Numbered from the stretch's first letter, positions 17,474 through 27,632 are shown. The stretch: DNA of 64,000 nt from Cognatitamlana onchidii (GCF_004804355.1 NZ_SRWZ01000007.1:124001-188000); one strand, 5' to 3'. The notes: generated by a model not told the origin, from the letters alone. Numbers and translations: made by a program.

Positions 17474-17542
17474 TAACTGTTTTTGTATTTTTGCCTTGTA
17501 AATATACTAACTATTGCTGCGTTAGTTCTTAATTTTATTAAA

Positions 17543-17770
17543 ATGACCGATTTCTTTTACGCAATACAAGATTTATTTGTAAATGTTCTTTTTGCTCCTT
17601 TAGACGCACTAAGAGCTTTAGAACTTGAAAACTGGGGTATGGCAAATCTTATTTCTTGGATTTTTATAATCATAGGGTTTGTTGCCATGGTTTATTGGAT
17701 GATACAATTAAAAGGGTTTAATGATAATAATGAAGAAGACAAAAGCATTTCTTCTCACTCCTTTTTATAA
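17543..17770 (+). CDS. Small membrane protein (DUF6341-like)
   Basis: 75 aa from ATG 17543; an upstream TTG at 17483 would add 20 residues that overlap the promoter region of the divergent neighbour. The N-terminus MTDFFYAIQDLFVNVLFAPL precedes LRALELENW and one strong membrane helix (about residues 36-53), then a polar DNNEEDKSISSHSFL tail. This pattern matches a small conserved flavobacterial family (DUF6341, from memory) that sits between the DUF6427-like gene and purD. Function unknown. The stop overlaps purD by 6 bp, tail to tail. Confidence 0.65.
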   Translation: MTDFFYAIQDLFVNVLFAPLDALRALELENWGMANLISWIFIIIGFVAMVYWMIQLKGFNDNNEEDKSISSHSFL

Positions 17771-19036
17771 ATCAAAACCAATATCCTTACGATAATTCAT
17801 CTTATCAAAATGTAGTTTTTCTATATTTTGGTAAGATTTTTTTATGGCCTCTTGATATGTGTTACCATAGGAGGTTATAGCCATAACGCGTCCACCAGAG
17901 GTTACAGTTTTACCCTCTTTTAATATGGCACCTGCATGAAATGGAATTGACCCCTCAATAGCATCAACTCCGGTAATTTCCTTACCTTTTTCATAAGCCT
18001 CTGGATAGCCTCCAGATACTAACATAATGGTTGTGGCAGCCCGCTCATCAATTTCAATATTTATTTCGTCTAAAGTCCCGTTAGCCATAGCCTCTAAAAC
18101 CTCAACCAAATCGTTCTTTACTCTTGGAAAAACGACTTCTGTTTCTGGATCACCCATACGTACATTGTATTCAATAACTTTTGGATCGTCTCCTACTTTT
18201 ATAAGACCAATAAAAACAAACCCAACATAAGGAAGGTTATCCATCTTAAAACCCTCGATAGTAGGCCGCACTATTCGATCCTCTATTTTAGTTAGAAAAT
18301 CTTCTGTTGCAAATGGCACTGGTGAAACAGCTCCCATACCTCCTGTATTAAGCCCTGTATCCCCTTCTCCAATGCGCTTATAGTCTTTTGCCGTAGGTAA
18401 TATTTTATAGTTTTTACCATCAGTTAGTACAAAACAGCTCAGCTCGATTCCATCCAAAAACTCTTCAATAACAACTTTTGTACTTGCCTGTCCAAATTTA
18501 GCATCAACAAGCATGCTTTTAAGTTCTGCTTTAGCTTCATTTAAATCATTCAAAATTACCACTCCTTTGCCTGCGGCTAAGCCATCTGCTTTTAGTACGT
18601 ATGGAGCCTTTAAAGTCTCTAAAAAGGCATAACCTTGCTCAACACTATCTTTAGTAAAACTCTGGTATGCTGCTGTCGGTATATTATGTCGAAACAAAAA
18701 CTCTTTTGCAAACTCTTTACTTCCCTCTAGTTCAGCTGCCTTTTGTTGTGGTCCAATGACAGAAACATGCTTAATGGACTCGTCATTTAAAAAGAAATCA
18801 TGAACACCCTGAACCAACGGGTCTTCTGGTCCTACCACGACCATATCAATACGTTTGTCTAATACCAATTTTTTAATAGAGGGAAAATCTGTAACACCAA
18901 TATTAACATTAGTAGCTACTTGAGCGGTTCCCGAATTTCCCGGCGCTACAAACAAATTATCACATTTTGAACTTTGTGCAATCTTCCATGCAAAGGTATG
19001 TTCTCTTCCGCCAGAACCAAGAATTAAGATATTCAT
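17765..19036 (-). CDS. purD: Phosphoribosylamine-glycine ligase (GAR synthetase)
   Basis: 423 aa, the standard length. The N-terminal GSGGREHTFAWKIAQS loop, the ATP-grasp segment YVLKADGLAAGKGVVI, and LNTGGMGAVSPVPFA are all conserved, as is the metal-binding EYNVRMGDPETEVV. The enzyme joins glycine to phosphoribosylamine with ATP in step two of purine synthesis. A TATTTTTG element at 19091-19084 is a possible promoter. ATG start at 19036. Confidence 0.96.
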   Translation of the reverse strand: MNILILGSGGREHTFAWKIAQSSKCDNLFVAPGNSGTAQVATNVNIGVTDFPSIKKLVLDKRIDMVVVGPEDPLVQGVHDFFLNDESIKHVSVIGPQQKAAELEGSKEFAKEFLFRHNIPTAAYQSFTKDSVEQGYAFLETLKAPYVLKADGLAAGKGVVILNDLNEAKAELKSMLVDAKFGQASTKVVIEEFLDGIELSCFVLTDGKNYKILPTAKDYKRIGEGDTGLNTGGMGAVSPVPFATEDFLTKIEDRIVRPTIEGFKMDNLPYVGFVFIGLIKVGDDPKVIEYNVRMGDPETEVVFPRVKNDLVEVLEAMANGTLDEINIEIDERAATTIMLVSGGYPEAYEKGKEITGVDAIEGSIPFHAGAILKEGKTVTSGGRVMAITSYGNTYQEAIKKSYQNIEKLHFDKMNYRKDIGFDL

Positions 19037-19148
19037 TGTTTTGATACTTTAATGTCTCGAAAACCGAAACAAAATTTAGTTTACAAAAATAGAATTAATG
19101 CTTCTATTTCATGTTATTTTTTTATTTACTTTACAAAAATTTTTATTC

Positions 19149-20456
19149 TTGAACTTATTTGATATTTCGCTGAAGCTTAATGGTTTTCCTATTGAAAAAG
19201 CAAAAGCTTACTTCCAAACCATTAAAAACGAAAACAACGCTGATTTTGTGGGTCATTTAGAAACTAGAAAAAAAGCCATATTAAGCTATCATTTAAAACA
19301 TAATTCTTTTTATAGATCATTTACTAAAAACATTGATATAAATAATTGGAATGATTTGCCCATTATGACCAAGCAAGATCTTCAGCAACCACTACAACTT
19401 AGGTTATCTGACGGTTTTACAAAAAAGAATGTTTATGTAAACAAAACGTCGGGCTCTTCTGGTAATCCATTTATTTTTGCAAAAGACAAGTTTTGCCATG
19501 CTTTAACCTGGGCTGTTTTTATAGACAGATATAACTGGTTTAACATCGATATAAACCGCTCCAAGCAAGCAAGGTTTTACGGCATCCCTTTGAACATGCT
19601 AGGGTATTACAAGGAACGACTCAAAGATTTTTTTAGCAACAGATTTCGTTTTTCTGTATTTGATTTAAGCGATGAGCAACTTGATAGAAATATTACAAAA
19701 TTCAAATTAACAGCATTTGATTACATAAACGGTTACACAAGCTCGATAGTGCAGGTTGCCAAATATTTGGAACGCAAAAATCTTATATTAAAATCGTTAT
19801 GCCCTTCGCTTAAAGGCTGCATTGTAACTTCTGAAATGCTATTTGATAGTGACAAAAAACTTTTAGAGCATACACTAGGTGTGCCTATAATTAATGAATA
19901 TGGAGCTGCCGAACTTGGCCTAATTGCTTTTCAAGATGAACAAGATAATTGGATTGTGAACTCAGAGGATTTATTCGTGGAAATACTAGACGACAATAAT
20001 AATCCCTTACCTCTTGGAAATAATGGCAGAATTGTTATTACTTCCCTTTACAATAAAGCGCATCCTTTTATTAGATACGACTTGGGTGATATTGGTACGC
20101 TATCACAAAAAAGCACACCTCAAAAGCCCATTCTTAAAAAGCTGACAGGGCGGACAAACGACATGGTACAATTGCCAAGTGGGAAAAAAGCAGCTGGACT
20201 TACTTTTTATTACGTTACAAAAACCGTCATAGAAGATAGTGCCAATGTAAAAGAGTTTATTATTGAGCAACTTAACCTAAACACTTTTAAAATAAGTTAC
20301 GTGAGTGACGACGCGTTATCTCTCGAAAAATCAGAAGAAATAAAAGCGGCAATCATTAACTATCTCGAGCCGAATTTGGTTGTGACTTTTGAAAGAAAAG
20401 AAAAAATGGAACGCTCCAATAGAGGTAAATTAAAACAGTTTAGATCTTATTTATAG
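19149..20456 (+). CDS. CapK/phenylacetate-CoA ligase-like adenylate-forming protein
   Basis: 435 aa from TTG 19149. The core shows the AMP-binding P-loop NKTSGSSGNPF, the INEYGAAELG motif and FIRYDLGDIG with the ribose-binding Asp, followed by LKKLTGRTNDMV, as in the CapK / phenylacetate-CoA ligase / F390 synthetase group. Such proteins are often found in capsule and O-antigen loci, but their substrates are poorly known. The frame also opens at ATG 19098, giving 17 more, mostly hydrophobic, residues; I prefer the TTG because it yields the usual N-terminus MNLFDISLKLNGFP. It faces the polysaccharide locus and overlaps the GT2 gene by 17 bp, tail to tail. Confidence 0.75.
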   Translation: MNLFDISLKLNGFPIEKAKAYFQTIKNENNADFVGHLETRKKAILSYHLKHNSFYRSFTKNIDINNWNDLPIMTKQDLQQPLQLRLSDGFTKKNVYVNKTSGSSGNPFIFAKDKFCHALTWAVFIDRYNWFNIDINRSKQARFYGIPLNMLGYYKERLKDFFSNRFRFSVFDLSDEQLDRNITKFKLTAFDYINGYTSSIVQVAKYLERKNLILKSLCPSLKGCIVTSEMLFDSDKKLLEHTLGVPIINEYGAAELGLIAFQDEQDNWIVNSEDLFVEILDDNNNPLPLGNNGRIVITSLYNKAHPFIRYDLGDIGTLSQKSTPQKPILKKLTGRTNDMVQLPSGKKAAGLTFYYVTKTVIEDSANVKEFIIEQLNLNTFKISYVSDDALSLEKSEEIKAAIINYLEPNLVVTFERKEKMERSNRGKLKQFRSYL

Positions 20457-21219
20457 TAACTGTTTGCCTAGATTTTACTAAAAAGTGTTCCATAAGAAAT
20501 ATTATTAAAAACAACAAAGACTTAATGCTTGAATAGCGCAAGCCTTTCCTATACACCAAATAATTATACTTTAAGAGGTTTATTTTATTAGAGGAAATAG
20601 ACCTTTCTCTGACTCTATAATAAGCCAAGGGCTCTTTAATTCCTATGGCAGGTTTTCCGGACTTTTTTAACGCAGCCAGCCATAGCAACCAATCCTGTCT
20701 CTTTCTTAAGTTTGGAGATGTGATTTTCCCTAAGCTTTCAACATTATAGATACCTGTTAAATTACCGATGTAATTACTCTTCAATAACTTCTTATATGTT
20801 AATAAATTTAAAGCCCGAACCTTTCTATTTAAAGGTTCTCCAGATTCGTCAATTTGTTCATAACTAGAAAAACACACGTCGCAGTCTGCTTTATTCAAAA
20901 TAGCAACTTGAACCTCTAACTTATTGGGTTTCCATAAGTCGTCTGCATCTAAAAAAGCTATAAACTTCCCACTAGCCTCCGTAATGCCTTTGTTCCTTGA
21001 GATTGCGGCTCCAGAATTATTTTCGTTTCTCAGTAGTTTAATGTTATTGTATTTGTCTGTATAGGATTTTACAATTCCCAAAGTATTATCTGATGAATAA
21101 TCATCAATTAAAATTAACTCCCAATTGGTATAGGTTTGACTAAGAACGCTATTTATAGTCTCTGAGATATACGCTTCAGAATTATATAATGGGGTGATTA
21201 TGGATACTAGTGCATTCAA
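20440..21219 (-). CDS. Glycosyltransferase family 2
   Basis: 259 aa. GT-A fold: VSIITPLYNSEAYISETI at the N-terminus, LILIDDYSSDNT, and FIAFLDADDLW with the DxD-type DAD motif that binds the metal and nucleotide-sugar; then RKRQDWLLWLAA, typical of this clade. It adds one sugar to the lipid-linked repeat unit on the cytoplasmic face. The best start is TTG 21219, 7 bp after the glycosylphosphotransferase stop. It is the last gene of the minus-strand polysaccharide run. No terminator is visible after it; the 3' end overlaps the convergent CapK-like gene. Confidence 0.88.
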   Translation of the reverse strand: MNALVSIITPLYNSEAYISETINSVLSQTYTNWELILIDDYSSDNTLGIVKSYTDKYNNIKLLRNENNSGAAISRNKGITEASGKFIAFLDADDLWKPNKLEVQVAILNKADCDVCFSSYEQIDESGEPLNRKVRALNLLTYKKLLKSNYIGNLTGIYNVESLGKITSPNLRKRQDWLLWLAALKKSGKPAIGIKEPLAYYRVRERSISSNKINLLKYNYLVYRKGLRYSSIKSLLFLIIFLMEHFLVKSRQTVTINKI

Positions 21220-21226
21220 TATAAAA

Positions 21227-22636
21227 TTAATAAGCTTTACTTTCTCCCTTAAACATATTAAAGATAGTCTGAAGAATAATCTTTAAATCCAACAATAGAG
21301 ACCAATTTTCAATATAAAAAATATCGTACTTAATTCTGTTTATAATATCTATTTTAGTCTCTATCTCACCTCGATAACCTTTTATTTGAGCTAAACCGGT
21401 TACCCCTGGTTTTACGTGATGTCTGTAAATAAAGTTAAACTTGTCAATGACTTTTGAATACTCATCGGTATAAGACAACATATGAGGTCTTGGCCCTACA
21501 ACACTCATATCTCCTTTTAATACGTTGATGAATTGTGGCAGCTCATCTAAACTGGTTTTTCTTAAAAACCCACCAATTTTAGTTACTCTATTGTCTCCCT
21601 GCTTTACATAAGTTCCTTTAATTTCGTCTGTGGTTTTTAAAGACCTAAACTTATAGCAGTTAAACTCTTTATAGTTTATCCCGTTTCTTTTATGCTTATA
21701 GAATAAGGGGCCCTTAGACTCCAACTTAATTAAAATAAATAAAATTACCGAAAGCCAAGAAAAAATAAATATTAAGACAAAAGATGAAAATAAGACATCA
21801 AAGGTTCGTTTTATAAATGTATTAAAATCGTCATTCAAACTGGCCTCATCTATGGATAAAACGGGAATATAGTCATAGTAATCCGTACGAAGTCGTTTTG
21901 TAAAAAGTCTTGATGTGTTGGGGACAAACTTAATATTGCAATGATTCAAATTAGCGTACTTAACATATTCGTTAACTTCTTTTTCAGTAAGCTCGTCAAT
22001 ACTGCAATAAATCTCGTCAATATCTCTATTCTTCTTTAAGTACTCAAAACTATCTGCAATGGTACCTTCAAAATCACCCCCTCTTGTGTTACTAAATACA
22101 GCTTTCAATTTATATCCAAGTTCTTTTTGAGTTTTAAAGAGAATATTGAGTTCTTCGGTACTCTCACTACTCCCAATAAGAATAACATTCCTAAGATTCC
22201 CTTGCAATAAAGATCTAAATGATTTCAAAAAATAGTAACTAATCAATTTTAATGATCCAATGGCTAAAAAAGAATATAAGAGATAATTTAAAGTAACGCT
22301 AGCAGGCATATTAATACTTCTAAACACTCCTATAAAGGCAAATACAATTATAGTATAGACAATGAATTGCTTTACCAGCAATGATAAAACCTTAAAGGCT
22401 GAAGTATATCGGTAAACCTTATAAAATCCAATAAAATAAGTTGAAACACTCCATAATGCTGTTGAGTAGAAAGCATACAATAAGTTTCTATCGTTAAACA
22501 AATCTGACGAAAAAAAATACATGCTTTCGTCATTAAAATTTAAATATTTAAAGGCAAAAAAATTAACAACAAAAATATCGTACCCAATTAACAAAGGTCT
22601 CAAGAGCCATGAATATCGTCCTCGTCTATATTTCAA
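21227..22636 (-). CDS. Polyprenyl glycosylphosphotransferase (WcaJ-like initiating enzyme)
   Basis: 469 aa. Residues 12-140 contain four or five membrane helices, 150-215 a nucleotide-binding-like domain (VILIGSSESTEELN), and 272-469 the catalytic bacterial sugar-transferase domain with KRTFDVLFS (276-284), KFRSLKT (329-335), SLDELPQFINVLKGD (362-376), VVGPRPH (379-385) and KPGVTGLAQIKGYRG (409-423). These enzymes load the first sugar-phosphate, often glucose or galactose, onto undecaprenyl phosphate. TTG start at 22636; a stop sits two codons upstream. It shares the locus with a second initiator of the WecA type. Confidence 0.9.
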   Translation of the reverse strand: MKYRRGRYSWLLRPLLIGYDIFVVNFFAFKYLNFNDESMYFFSSDLFNDRNLLYAFYSTALWSVSTYFIGFYKVYRYTSAFKVLSLLVKQFIVYTIIVFAFIGVFRSINMPASVTLNYLLYSFLAIGSLKLISYYFLKSFRSLLQGNLRNVILIGSSESTEELNILFKTQKELGYKLKAVFSNTRGGDFEGTIADSFEYLKKNRDIDEIYCSIDELTEKEVNEYVKYANLNHCNIKFVPNTSRLFTKRLRTDYYDYIPVLSIDEASLNDDFNTFIKRTFDVLFSSFVLIFIFSWLSVILFILIKLESKGPLFYKHKRNGINYKEFNCYKFRSLKTTDEIKGTYVKQGDNRVTKIGGFLRKTSLDELPQFINVLKGDMSVVGPRPHMLSYTDEYSKVIDKFNFIYRHHVKPGVTGLAQIKGYRGEIETKIDIINRIKYDIFYIENWSLLLDLKIILQTIFNMFKGESKAY

Positions 22637-22646
22637 AAGCTAATTA

Positions 22647-23630
22647 TTAATTAATATACCCCGTAAAATCTTTATGCTCACTTTTATAAAGCTCTTCTTC
22701 AGTTAATCCTTTAAAATAATCGAAGGTTAGCTTCATACCTGCTTCTCTTCCCACTCTTGGTTCCCAGCCTAGAAGTTTCTTAGCCAATGTTATGTCTGGT
22801 TGTCGCTGCATGGGGTCATTTATAGGCAAGTCCTTATAGATTATTTTTTGAGTCGTTCCTGTTAAATTTATAATCTCTTCAGCAAAATCCTTAATGCTTA
22901 TCTCATGAGGATTTCCTATGTTAACAGGTTCGACATAGTCGCTTAGTAATAGGCGGTAAATGCCTTCGATTTGATCATCAATATAGCAAAACGACCGAGT
23001 TTGAGAACCATCACCGAATACCGTTAAATCCTCCCCTCTTAATGCTTGTCCCATGAATGCAGGGATGACTCTTCCATCATTAAGCCGCATTCTTGGACCA
23101 TAGGTATTAAAAATACGAACAATACGGGTCTCTACACTATGAAACCTGTGGTATGCCATGGTCATTGATTCCTGAAATCGCTTAGCTTCATCATAAACGC
23201 CTCTAGGCCCAATAGTGTTAACATTTCCGTAATAGTCCTCCCTTTGCGGATGCACCAAGGGATCTCCATATACCTCAGATGTGGATGCAATGAGCATTCT
23301 GGCCTTTTTTACTCTAGCTAACCCCAGAAGATTATGTGTGCCAAGAGAACCGACTTTTAAAGTTTGAATAGGAATCTTTAAATAATCTATTGGACTTGCT
23401 GGCGAAGCAAAATGAAGTATATAGTCTAAATCGCCATCAATATGAACAAATTCTGTTACATCATGCTCAATAAACTCGAAACATGGGTTAGATAGGAGAT
23501 GATCAATATTTTTCTTATCACCAGTTATAAAATTATCCATTCCTATAACCTGATAACCTTCTTTTATAAATCGATCGCAAAGATGTGATCCTAAAAACCC
23601 CGCAGCACCTGTTATTAATACTTTACTCAA
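22647..23630 (-). CDS. UDP-glucuronate decarboxylase-like epimerase (UDP-xylose synthase)
   Basis: 327 aa, extended SDR family. NAD motif GAAGFLGSH (8-16), catalytic pair Y146/K150 in YDEAK, and the UXS-type segments [18 protein letters not shown] (73-90) and [15 protein letters not shown] (117-131) with E119, the residue linked to decarboxylation in this family. The reaction converts UDP-glucuronate to UDP-xylose. No UDP-glucose 6-dehydrogenase is evident nearby unless the WecC-like enzyme has that role. TTG start at 23630, 10 bp before the next gene. Confidence 0.85.
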   Translation of the reverse strand: MSKVLITGAAGFLGSHLCDRFIKEGYQVIGMDNFITGDKKNIDHLLSNPCFEFIEHDVTEFVHIDGDLDYILHFASPASPIDYLKIPIQTLKVGSLGTHNLLGLARVKKARMLIASTSEVYGDPLVHPQREDYYGNVNTIGPRGVYDEAKRFQESMTMAYHRFHSVETRIVRIFNTYGPRMRLNDGRVIPAFMGQALRGEDLTVFGDGSQTRSFCYIDDQIEGIYRLLLSDYVEPVNIGNPHEISIKDFAEEIINLTGTTQKIIYKDLPINDPMQRQPDITLAKKLLGWEPRVGREAGMKLTFDYFKGLTEEELYKSEHKDFTGYIN

Positions 23631-23654
23631 AATCTATATATTGATTTTTCACTT

Positions 23655-24797
23655 TTACTTTTTATTTTTTTTTATTAGCTTCTTACTTTTCCCTTTTACG
23701 CTTTTAACTTTGTTTTTAAACAAAATCTTTCTTCTAATATTTGCAAAACTATAATCATACCTGAAGAAAAAGTATCCTAATCCAATAACAGTTAAAACTA
23801 AAACAGTTACCAACCAAAAATTGTAAGATGTACTACCCAAAATTATAATTAAATAAACAAATATTAAATTAAACCCACCTATTATTAAACTCGCTTTTTT
23901 ATGAGAAATCTTGAAATAATCTATTAATATATGGTGTGTATGATTTCTATCGGCGGAAAAAGGGCTCTTTTTATTAGCCAATCGAATGGTAAAAACCCTA
24001 GCTGTATCGAATAAAGGAACTATTAATATGGCGATAGCAATTAGAGGTACATTTTCAATCAAAAACGGCAAGCTATCGTATTTCTCAGGTGATAATGCCA
24101 AAAATTTTAGCGTCAAAACACTAATTATAAAACCAACTAATAATGAGCCTGTATCTCCCATAAAGATTTTTTGCTTGGACGATAAATTAAACTTTAAGAA
24201 TGCTATTAAACATCCGTTTAAGGTTAAACTTAAGAGCACAAAGAAATACTCCTCCGTCATATAAAAAATAGTGGTATAAATAATTAAAATAATTATACCC
24301 ACAATTGCAGCTAGACCATCGATACCATCAATTAAATTATATGCATTTATGATGGTTAACATAATAAAGGCACCTGCTAAATAATAAATATAAGGCGGAA
24401 TGTTGTTAATACCAAGAAATCCGTTCATGCTAAAAATGGTAAAACTTTCATTACTAAGCACAAAAATAACGGCAAGCAACTGAGCACCAAGTTTCGTATA
24501 TGCCGATAATACCACTAAATCATCTTTTAAGCCTACAATAAATAAAATAGTTAAACTTGGTATTAGATAAATCGCCTCGGCATATTCACACCAATCTTTT
24601 GCAAAGAAAAGAGCTAAAACAAGTGCATAAAAAAAAGAAACGCCTCCAAGAGTAGGTGTTTTACTAATATGGGAACTTCTACTATTAGGATTATCCATGA
24701 GATTTTTATACTCAACAAGTCCTATTATTTTCGGAATAGTAAAAAAAGTCAATATATAAGCTCCTACAAAAAAAAATATGAGGTAGTAAAATGGCAT
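23655..24797 (-). CDS. WecA/TagO-type undecaprenyl-phosphate sugar-1-phosphate transferase
   Basis: 380 aa, about 11 membrane helices. Conserved cytoplasmic motifs: D92-D93 in GLKDDL, NAYNLIDGIDG (151-161) and FMGDTGSL (212-219), then HTHHILIDY as the basic HxH loop. These define the MraY/WecA/TagO family that transfers GlcNAc-1-P (or a related sugar phosphate) to undecaprenyl phosphate. The C-terminus is strongly basic (KSVKGKSKKLIKKNKK). It is the second, structurally unrelated initiating enzyme in the locus. ATG start at 24797. Confidence 0.9.
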   Translation of the reverse strand: MPFYYLIFFFVGAYILTFFTIPKIIGLVEYKNLMDNPNSRSSHISKTPTLGGVSFFYALVLALFFAKDWCEYAEAIYLIPSLTILFIVGLKDDLVVLSAYTKLGAQLLAVIFVLSNESFTIFSMNGFLGINNIPPYIYYLAGAFIMLTIINAYNLIDGIDGLAAIVGIIILIIYTTIFYMTEEYFFVLLSLTLNGCLIAFLKFNLSSKQKIFMGDTGSLLVGFIISVLTLKFLALSPEKYDSLPFLIENVPLIAIAILIVPLFDTARVFTIRLANKKSPFSADRNHTHHILIDYFKISHKKASLIIGGFNLIFVYLIIILGSTSYNFWLVTVLVLTVIGLGYFFFRYDYSFANIRRKILFKNKVKSVKGKSKKLIKKNKK

Positions 24798-24861
24798 CCT
24801 AGGTAGTTTAATGGCAAAAGTACAAAAGTATGCTTAGTTTACGCGCAGTAGAATTTATTAA

Positions 24862-26055
24862 TTATTTACTAATAAAACTGAGCATAGCAGACGCAAGGTT
24901 ATTTCTGTTAAAGTCTTTTACTATTCTTTTAAAGCCAGTTTCGCTAAAGGACATAGCCTCTATCTTATAGAGATTATTAATAAAATCTTCTTCATTCTCT
25001 GGCAAAAAGGCAATACCAATATTATAATCCTCAATTAGTTTTCTAGCCTCCCCCTCAACACCTAATAATATAGGTTTTCGCATTGCAGATAATTCAAAAA
25101 TTTTAGATGGCAATACATGCATGAAAGTATCAGACTTCTTTAAGTTCACTAAGCCTACATCAATAATTGAAATATAGCTTGCAACATCGTTCTTCTTAAC
25201 CGACGAAAGCATGGTCACATTATCAAGATCTAAACTTTCCTTTAAAATCAATAACTCCTCCTTTTTCGCTCCGTCTCCTAAAAACAAAAAGTGAAATCTT
25301 TTATTATTTAGTTTTTTTGCACTTTTCAAAATAAAATCTAAACCATGAGCCATTCCATGCGTTCCAATATATCCAATAATGAATTTATCTTTTAAATTTA
25401 ATTTTTCTAATAATGAAATGTTTTTTTCAGAAGGATAGAACAAATCGTTATTAATGCCATTTTTAATAATTTCTATTTTGGTTTCTGGAATATTATGCTG
25501 AGAAACTAATGTGTCTTTAAAAGAATCTGTAACCACAACTATTTTGGACGCATTACGATACATACTCTTTTCCAAATATTCAAAAAACTTAATAATGGGG
25601 CCTGTTTGCATTGCACCAACGGCTTTAATAGATTCTGGCCATAAATCTCTTACTTCCATAACCCATTTTTTTCTTTTCCAAAAAGACAACCACCTTCCTG
25701 AAATAACCGTAAAAAACTGTGGAGATGTTGCAACTATAACATCTGTCCTAATAAACAAACCAACAATAAATGATGATATCATGAAGCTTACATAATCTAA
25801 TATTCTTTTGATAAATCCTTTATTTTCGGATATAAAAGTCCAAACCCGAACAACTTTTATTCCATCAACTATTTCTTTTTGATATAATTTATTTTTATAG
25901 CCACCAAACACCTTTCCTTTAGGAAAGTTAGGAAAGCATGTAATTACTGTAACATCAGTACCTTCCTTAACCCACTGCCTACAATGCTCATAGGTTCTAG
26001 TAGCAGGAGCATTAACCTCCGGCGGAAAATTATCTGTTAAGAAAAGTATTTTCAT
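24862..26055 (-). CDS. Glycosyltransferase family 4 (WbuB-like)
   Basis: 397 aa, GT-B fold. The N-terminus MKILFLTDNFPPEVNAPATR followed by TVITCFPNFPKGKVFGGY, and VMEVRDLWPESIKAVGAM, are typical of the WbuB branch that adds N-acetyl-fucosamine or similar sugars. The C-terminal donor site includes FIIGYIGTHGMAHGLDFIL and VLPSKIFELSAMRKPIL with the conserved Glu. The substrate cannot be fixed by sequence alone. It overlaps the heparinase-like gene by 4 bp (ATGA type), so the two are translationally coupled. ATG start at 26055. Confidence 0.88.
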   Translation of the reverse strand: MKILFLTDNFPPEVNAPATRTYEHCRQWVKEGTDVTVITCFPNFPKGKVFGGYKNKLYQKEIVDGIKVVRVWTFISENKGFIKRILDYVSFMISSFIVGLFIRTDVIVATSPQFFTVISGRWLSFWKRKKWVMEVRDLWPESIKAVGAMQTGPIIKFFEYLEKSMYRNASKIVVVTDSFKDTLVSQHNIPETKIEIIKNGINNDLFYPSEKNISLLEKLNLKDKFIIGYIGTHGMAHGLDFILKSAKKLNNKRFHFLFLGDGAKKEELLILKESLDLDNVTMLSSVKKNDVASYISIIDVGLVNLKKSDTFMHVLPSKIFELSAMRKPILLGVEGEARKLIEDYNIGIAFLPENEEDFINNLYKIEAMSFSETGFKRIVKDFNRNNLASAMLSFISK

Positions 26056-27632
26056 AGATAAATATGAGTCTTTAATATTCTTCGAAAAACCACCTCTGCC
26101 TTTTGCGCCTTAGTGGTTTTATTAAATCCTAAAGCGTAATTATACTCGCGTATAATAATATCTAATACATCTTCGGAAAATTTCATTATCACACCTTCCT
26201 TTTCAAGTTTAATACTATTTTCATCTTTTACAACTCTAATTCCAGGGTAAAAATGAAAAAAGGCTCGTGATACATAATCTGGTTCTTTAGAAAGCAGGTC
26301 CTCAATAATAACTTCATTAGGTTTAGCAACGTACTTCCTGGTATGTAACACTTTTATTCTTTTATACCCATCGTGAGTTGCTTCTATTATATTTCCTTCC
26401 TCATTTATACTAATGACTTTTGCTCGATTTCCTACCCTAAACCCACTCCATACTTGAGATTGATTATAATCCCCTATTTTCACAGTATTGTGAGACTCCG
26501 TACTTCTTTGTAATTGTCTTAAATTATTTTTTTCATATGTTGATGTCCCAGAATCAACAATTATTGGGACTTGTTTAACCATCAACTCAAAGTTAAAAGT
26601 ATCTGCATGAGCATGGGCTGGTTGATAAGATGCTCCTATATGACCAACATCTATAAAAAGCTCATAATTTTTCATTATTACTTTCCGATACCCAGATTCC
26701 TTAAGCTCCCCTTGGTTCCAATTTAAATTCAATAGTTTAGCGTAATCAAACAGTTTTTTAGAGGATGGTGCTATATCATGACTGCTATCGTTTACCATTG
26801 GAATACTGCCATTCTTATATGTCACTTTTTCTAGCCAAGCTAACATCTGAATTGCTTTACATTTCAAGAACTCCTCTAGCTCCTGAGACTTGTAATCGTT
26901 ATATCTAACTAAACACAAACAATCTAAAACCCTATGCAACATAGTTTGATGATACATTGGTGAAAGTTCAAAATGTGCTCCATCTTTCAAAATTTCTTCT
27001 TCAAGTTCTGACTCTAATATTTTCTTCGATGCTTTATAAAGCTCGTCGTCTTGAAAGAAGTATGCTCCAAATAAAAGGGCAAAACCATTTTCCATATAGT
27101 GATTTCCCAAAAACTGTAATTCTAAATTACTTAACAACCTTTGATAATCGTTAAACAAAACTTGGTTTATTGACAAATCTTGGATATTGTGTTTGGACAA
27201 AAACTTAACCCAATTTATAGTTCTTAAGGATATTGTGTAGGACTCTTTACCATCCTTAAGGATTTTATAATTAGAAATATAATCATTCACTAAACTAAGA
27301 CCTTCATCTACTTTAATGTTTTCTTGGTTGAGAAAATCAAAATAGTTTAAATTAAATGTCCATAATTTTCCATAGCCTGAGTAATTCCAATCTATCCCAT
27401 TTTTAAAAACATGTTTAATATTTAAAAAAAGAAACATATTACTTTTTAGAAAAGAATTTGGGTAAAGCAATGAATCACTCCAATTTAATCTCGTAAAATT
27501 CTTAGGCAGGCTTTTTTCATATTTAGGGTTAAAAAAATTATGCTTAACAAAATAAACCAGTCGATAATAGACCTGCTTAAACCTTAAATACTTTAGTGTG
27601 TTAAATATTAGACTTAATTTATGTCTATCCAT
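26052..27632 (-). CDS. Heparinase II/III-like polysaccharide lyase family protein
   Basis: 526 aa. The N-terminal half (about 80-310) is an alpha/alpha toroid with NHYMEN (177-182) and SPMYHQ (224-229). The C-terminal half is a beta sandwich that begins with the hallmark HAHAD (340-344) and continues IIVDSGTSTYE and STESHNT (378-384). The family cleaves uronate-containing glycans, but members in biosynthetic loci are thought to edit or trim the polymer. There is no signal peptide that I can see, so the site of action is unclear. It overlaps the bi-domain oxidoreductase by 19 bp and the GT4 by 4 bp. ATG start at 27632. Confidence 0.85.
   Translation of the reverse strand: MDRHKLSLIFNTLKYLRFKQVYYRLVYFVKHNFFNPKYEKSLPKNFTRLNWSDSLLYPNSFLKSNMFLFLNIKHVFKNGIDWNYSGYGKLWTFNLNYFDFLNQENIKVDEGLSLVNDYISNYKILKDGKESYTISLRTINWVKFLSKHNIQDLSINQVLFNDYQRLLSNLELQFLGNHYMENGFALLFGAYFFQDDELYKASKKILESELEEEILKDGAHFELSPMYHQTMLHRVLDCLCLVRYNDYKSQELEEFLKCKAIQMLAWLEKVTYKNGSIPMVNDSSHDIAPSSKKLFDYAKLLNLNWNQGELKESGYRKVIMKNYELFIDVGHIGASYQPAHAHADTFNFELMVKQVPIIVDSGTSTYEKNNLRQLQRSTESHNTVKIGDYNQSQVWSGFRVGNRAKVISINEEGNIIEATHDGYKRIKVLHTRKYVAKPNEVIIEDLLSKEPDYVSRAFFHFYPGIRVVKDENSIKLEKEGVIMKFSEDVLDIIIREYNYALGFNKTTKAQKAEVVFRRILKTHIYL

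Noticed and set aside
19098-19148. ATG 19098 as the start of the CapK-like protein
   Set aside because: It adds 17 hydrophobic residues unlike the family's N-terminus; the TTG at 19149 gives the expected one. This remains uncertain, so both are stated in the feature.
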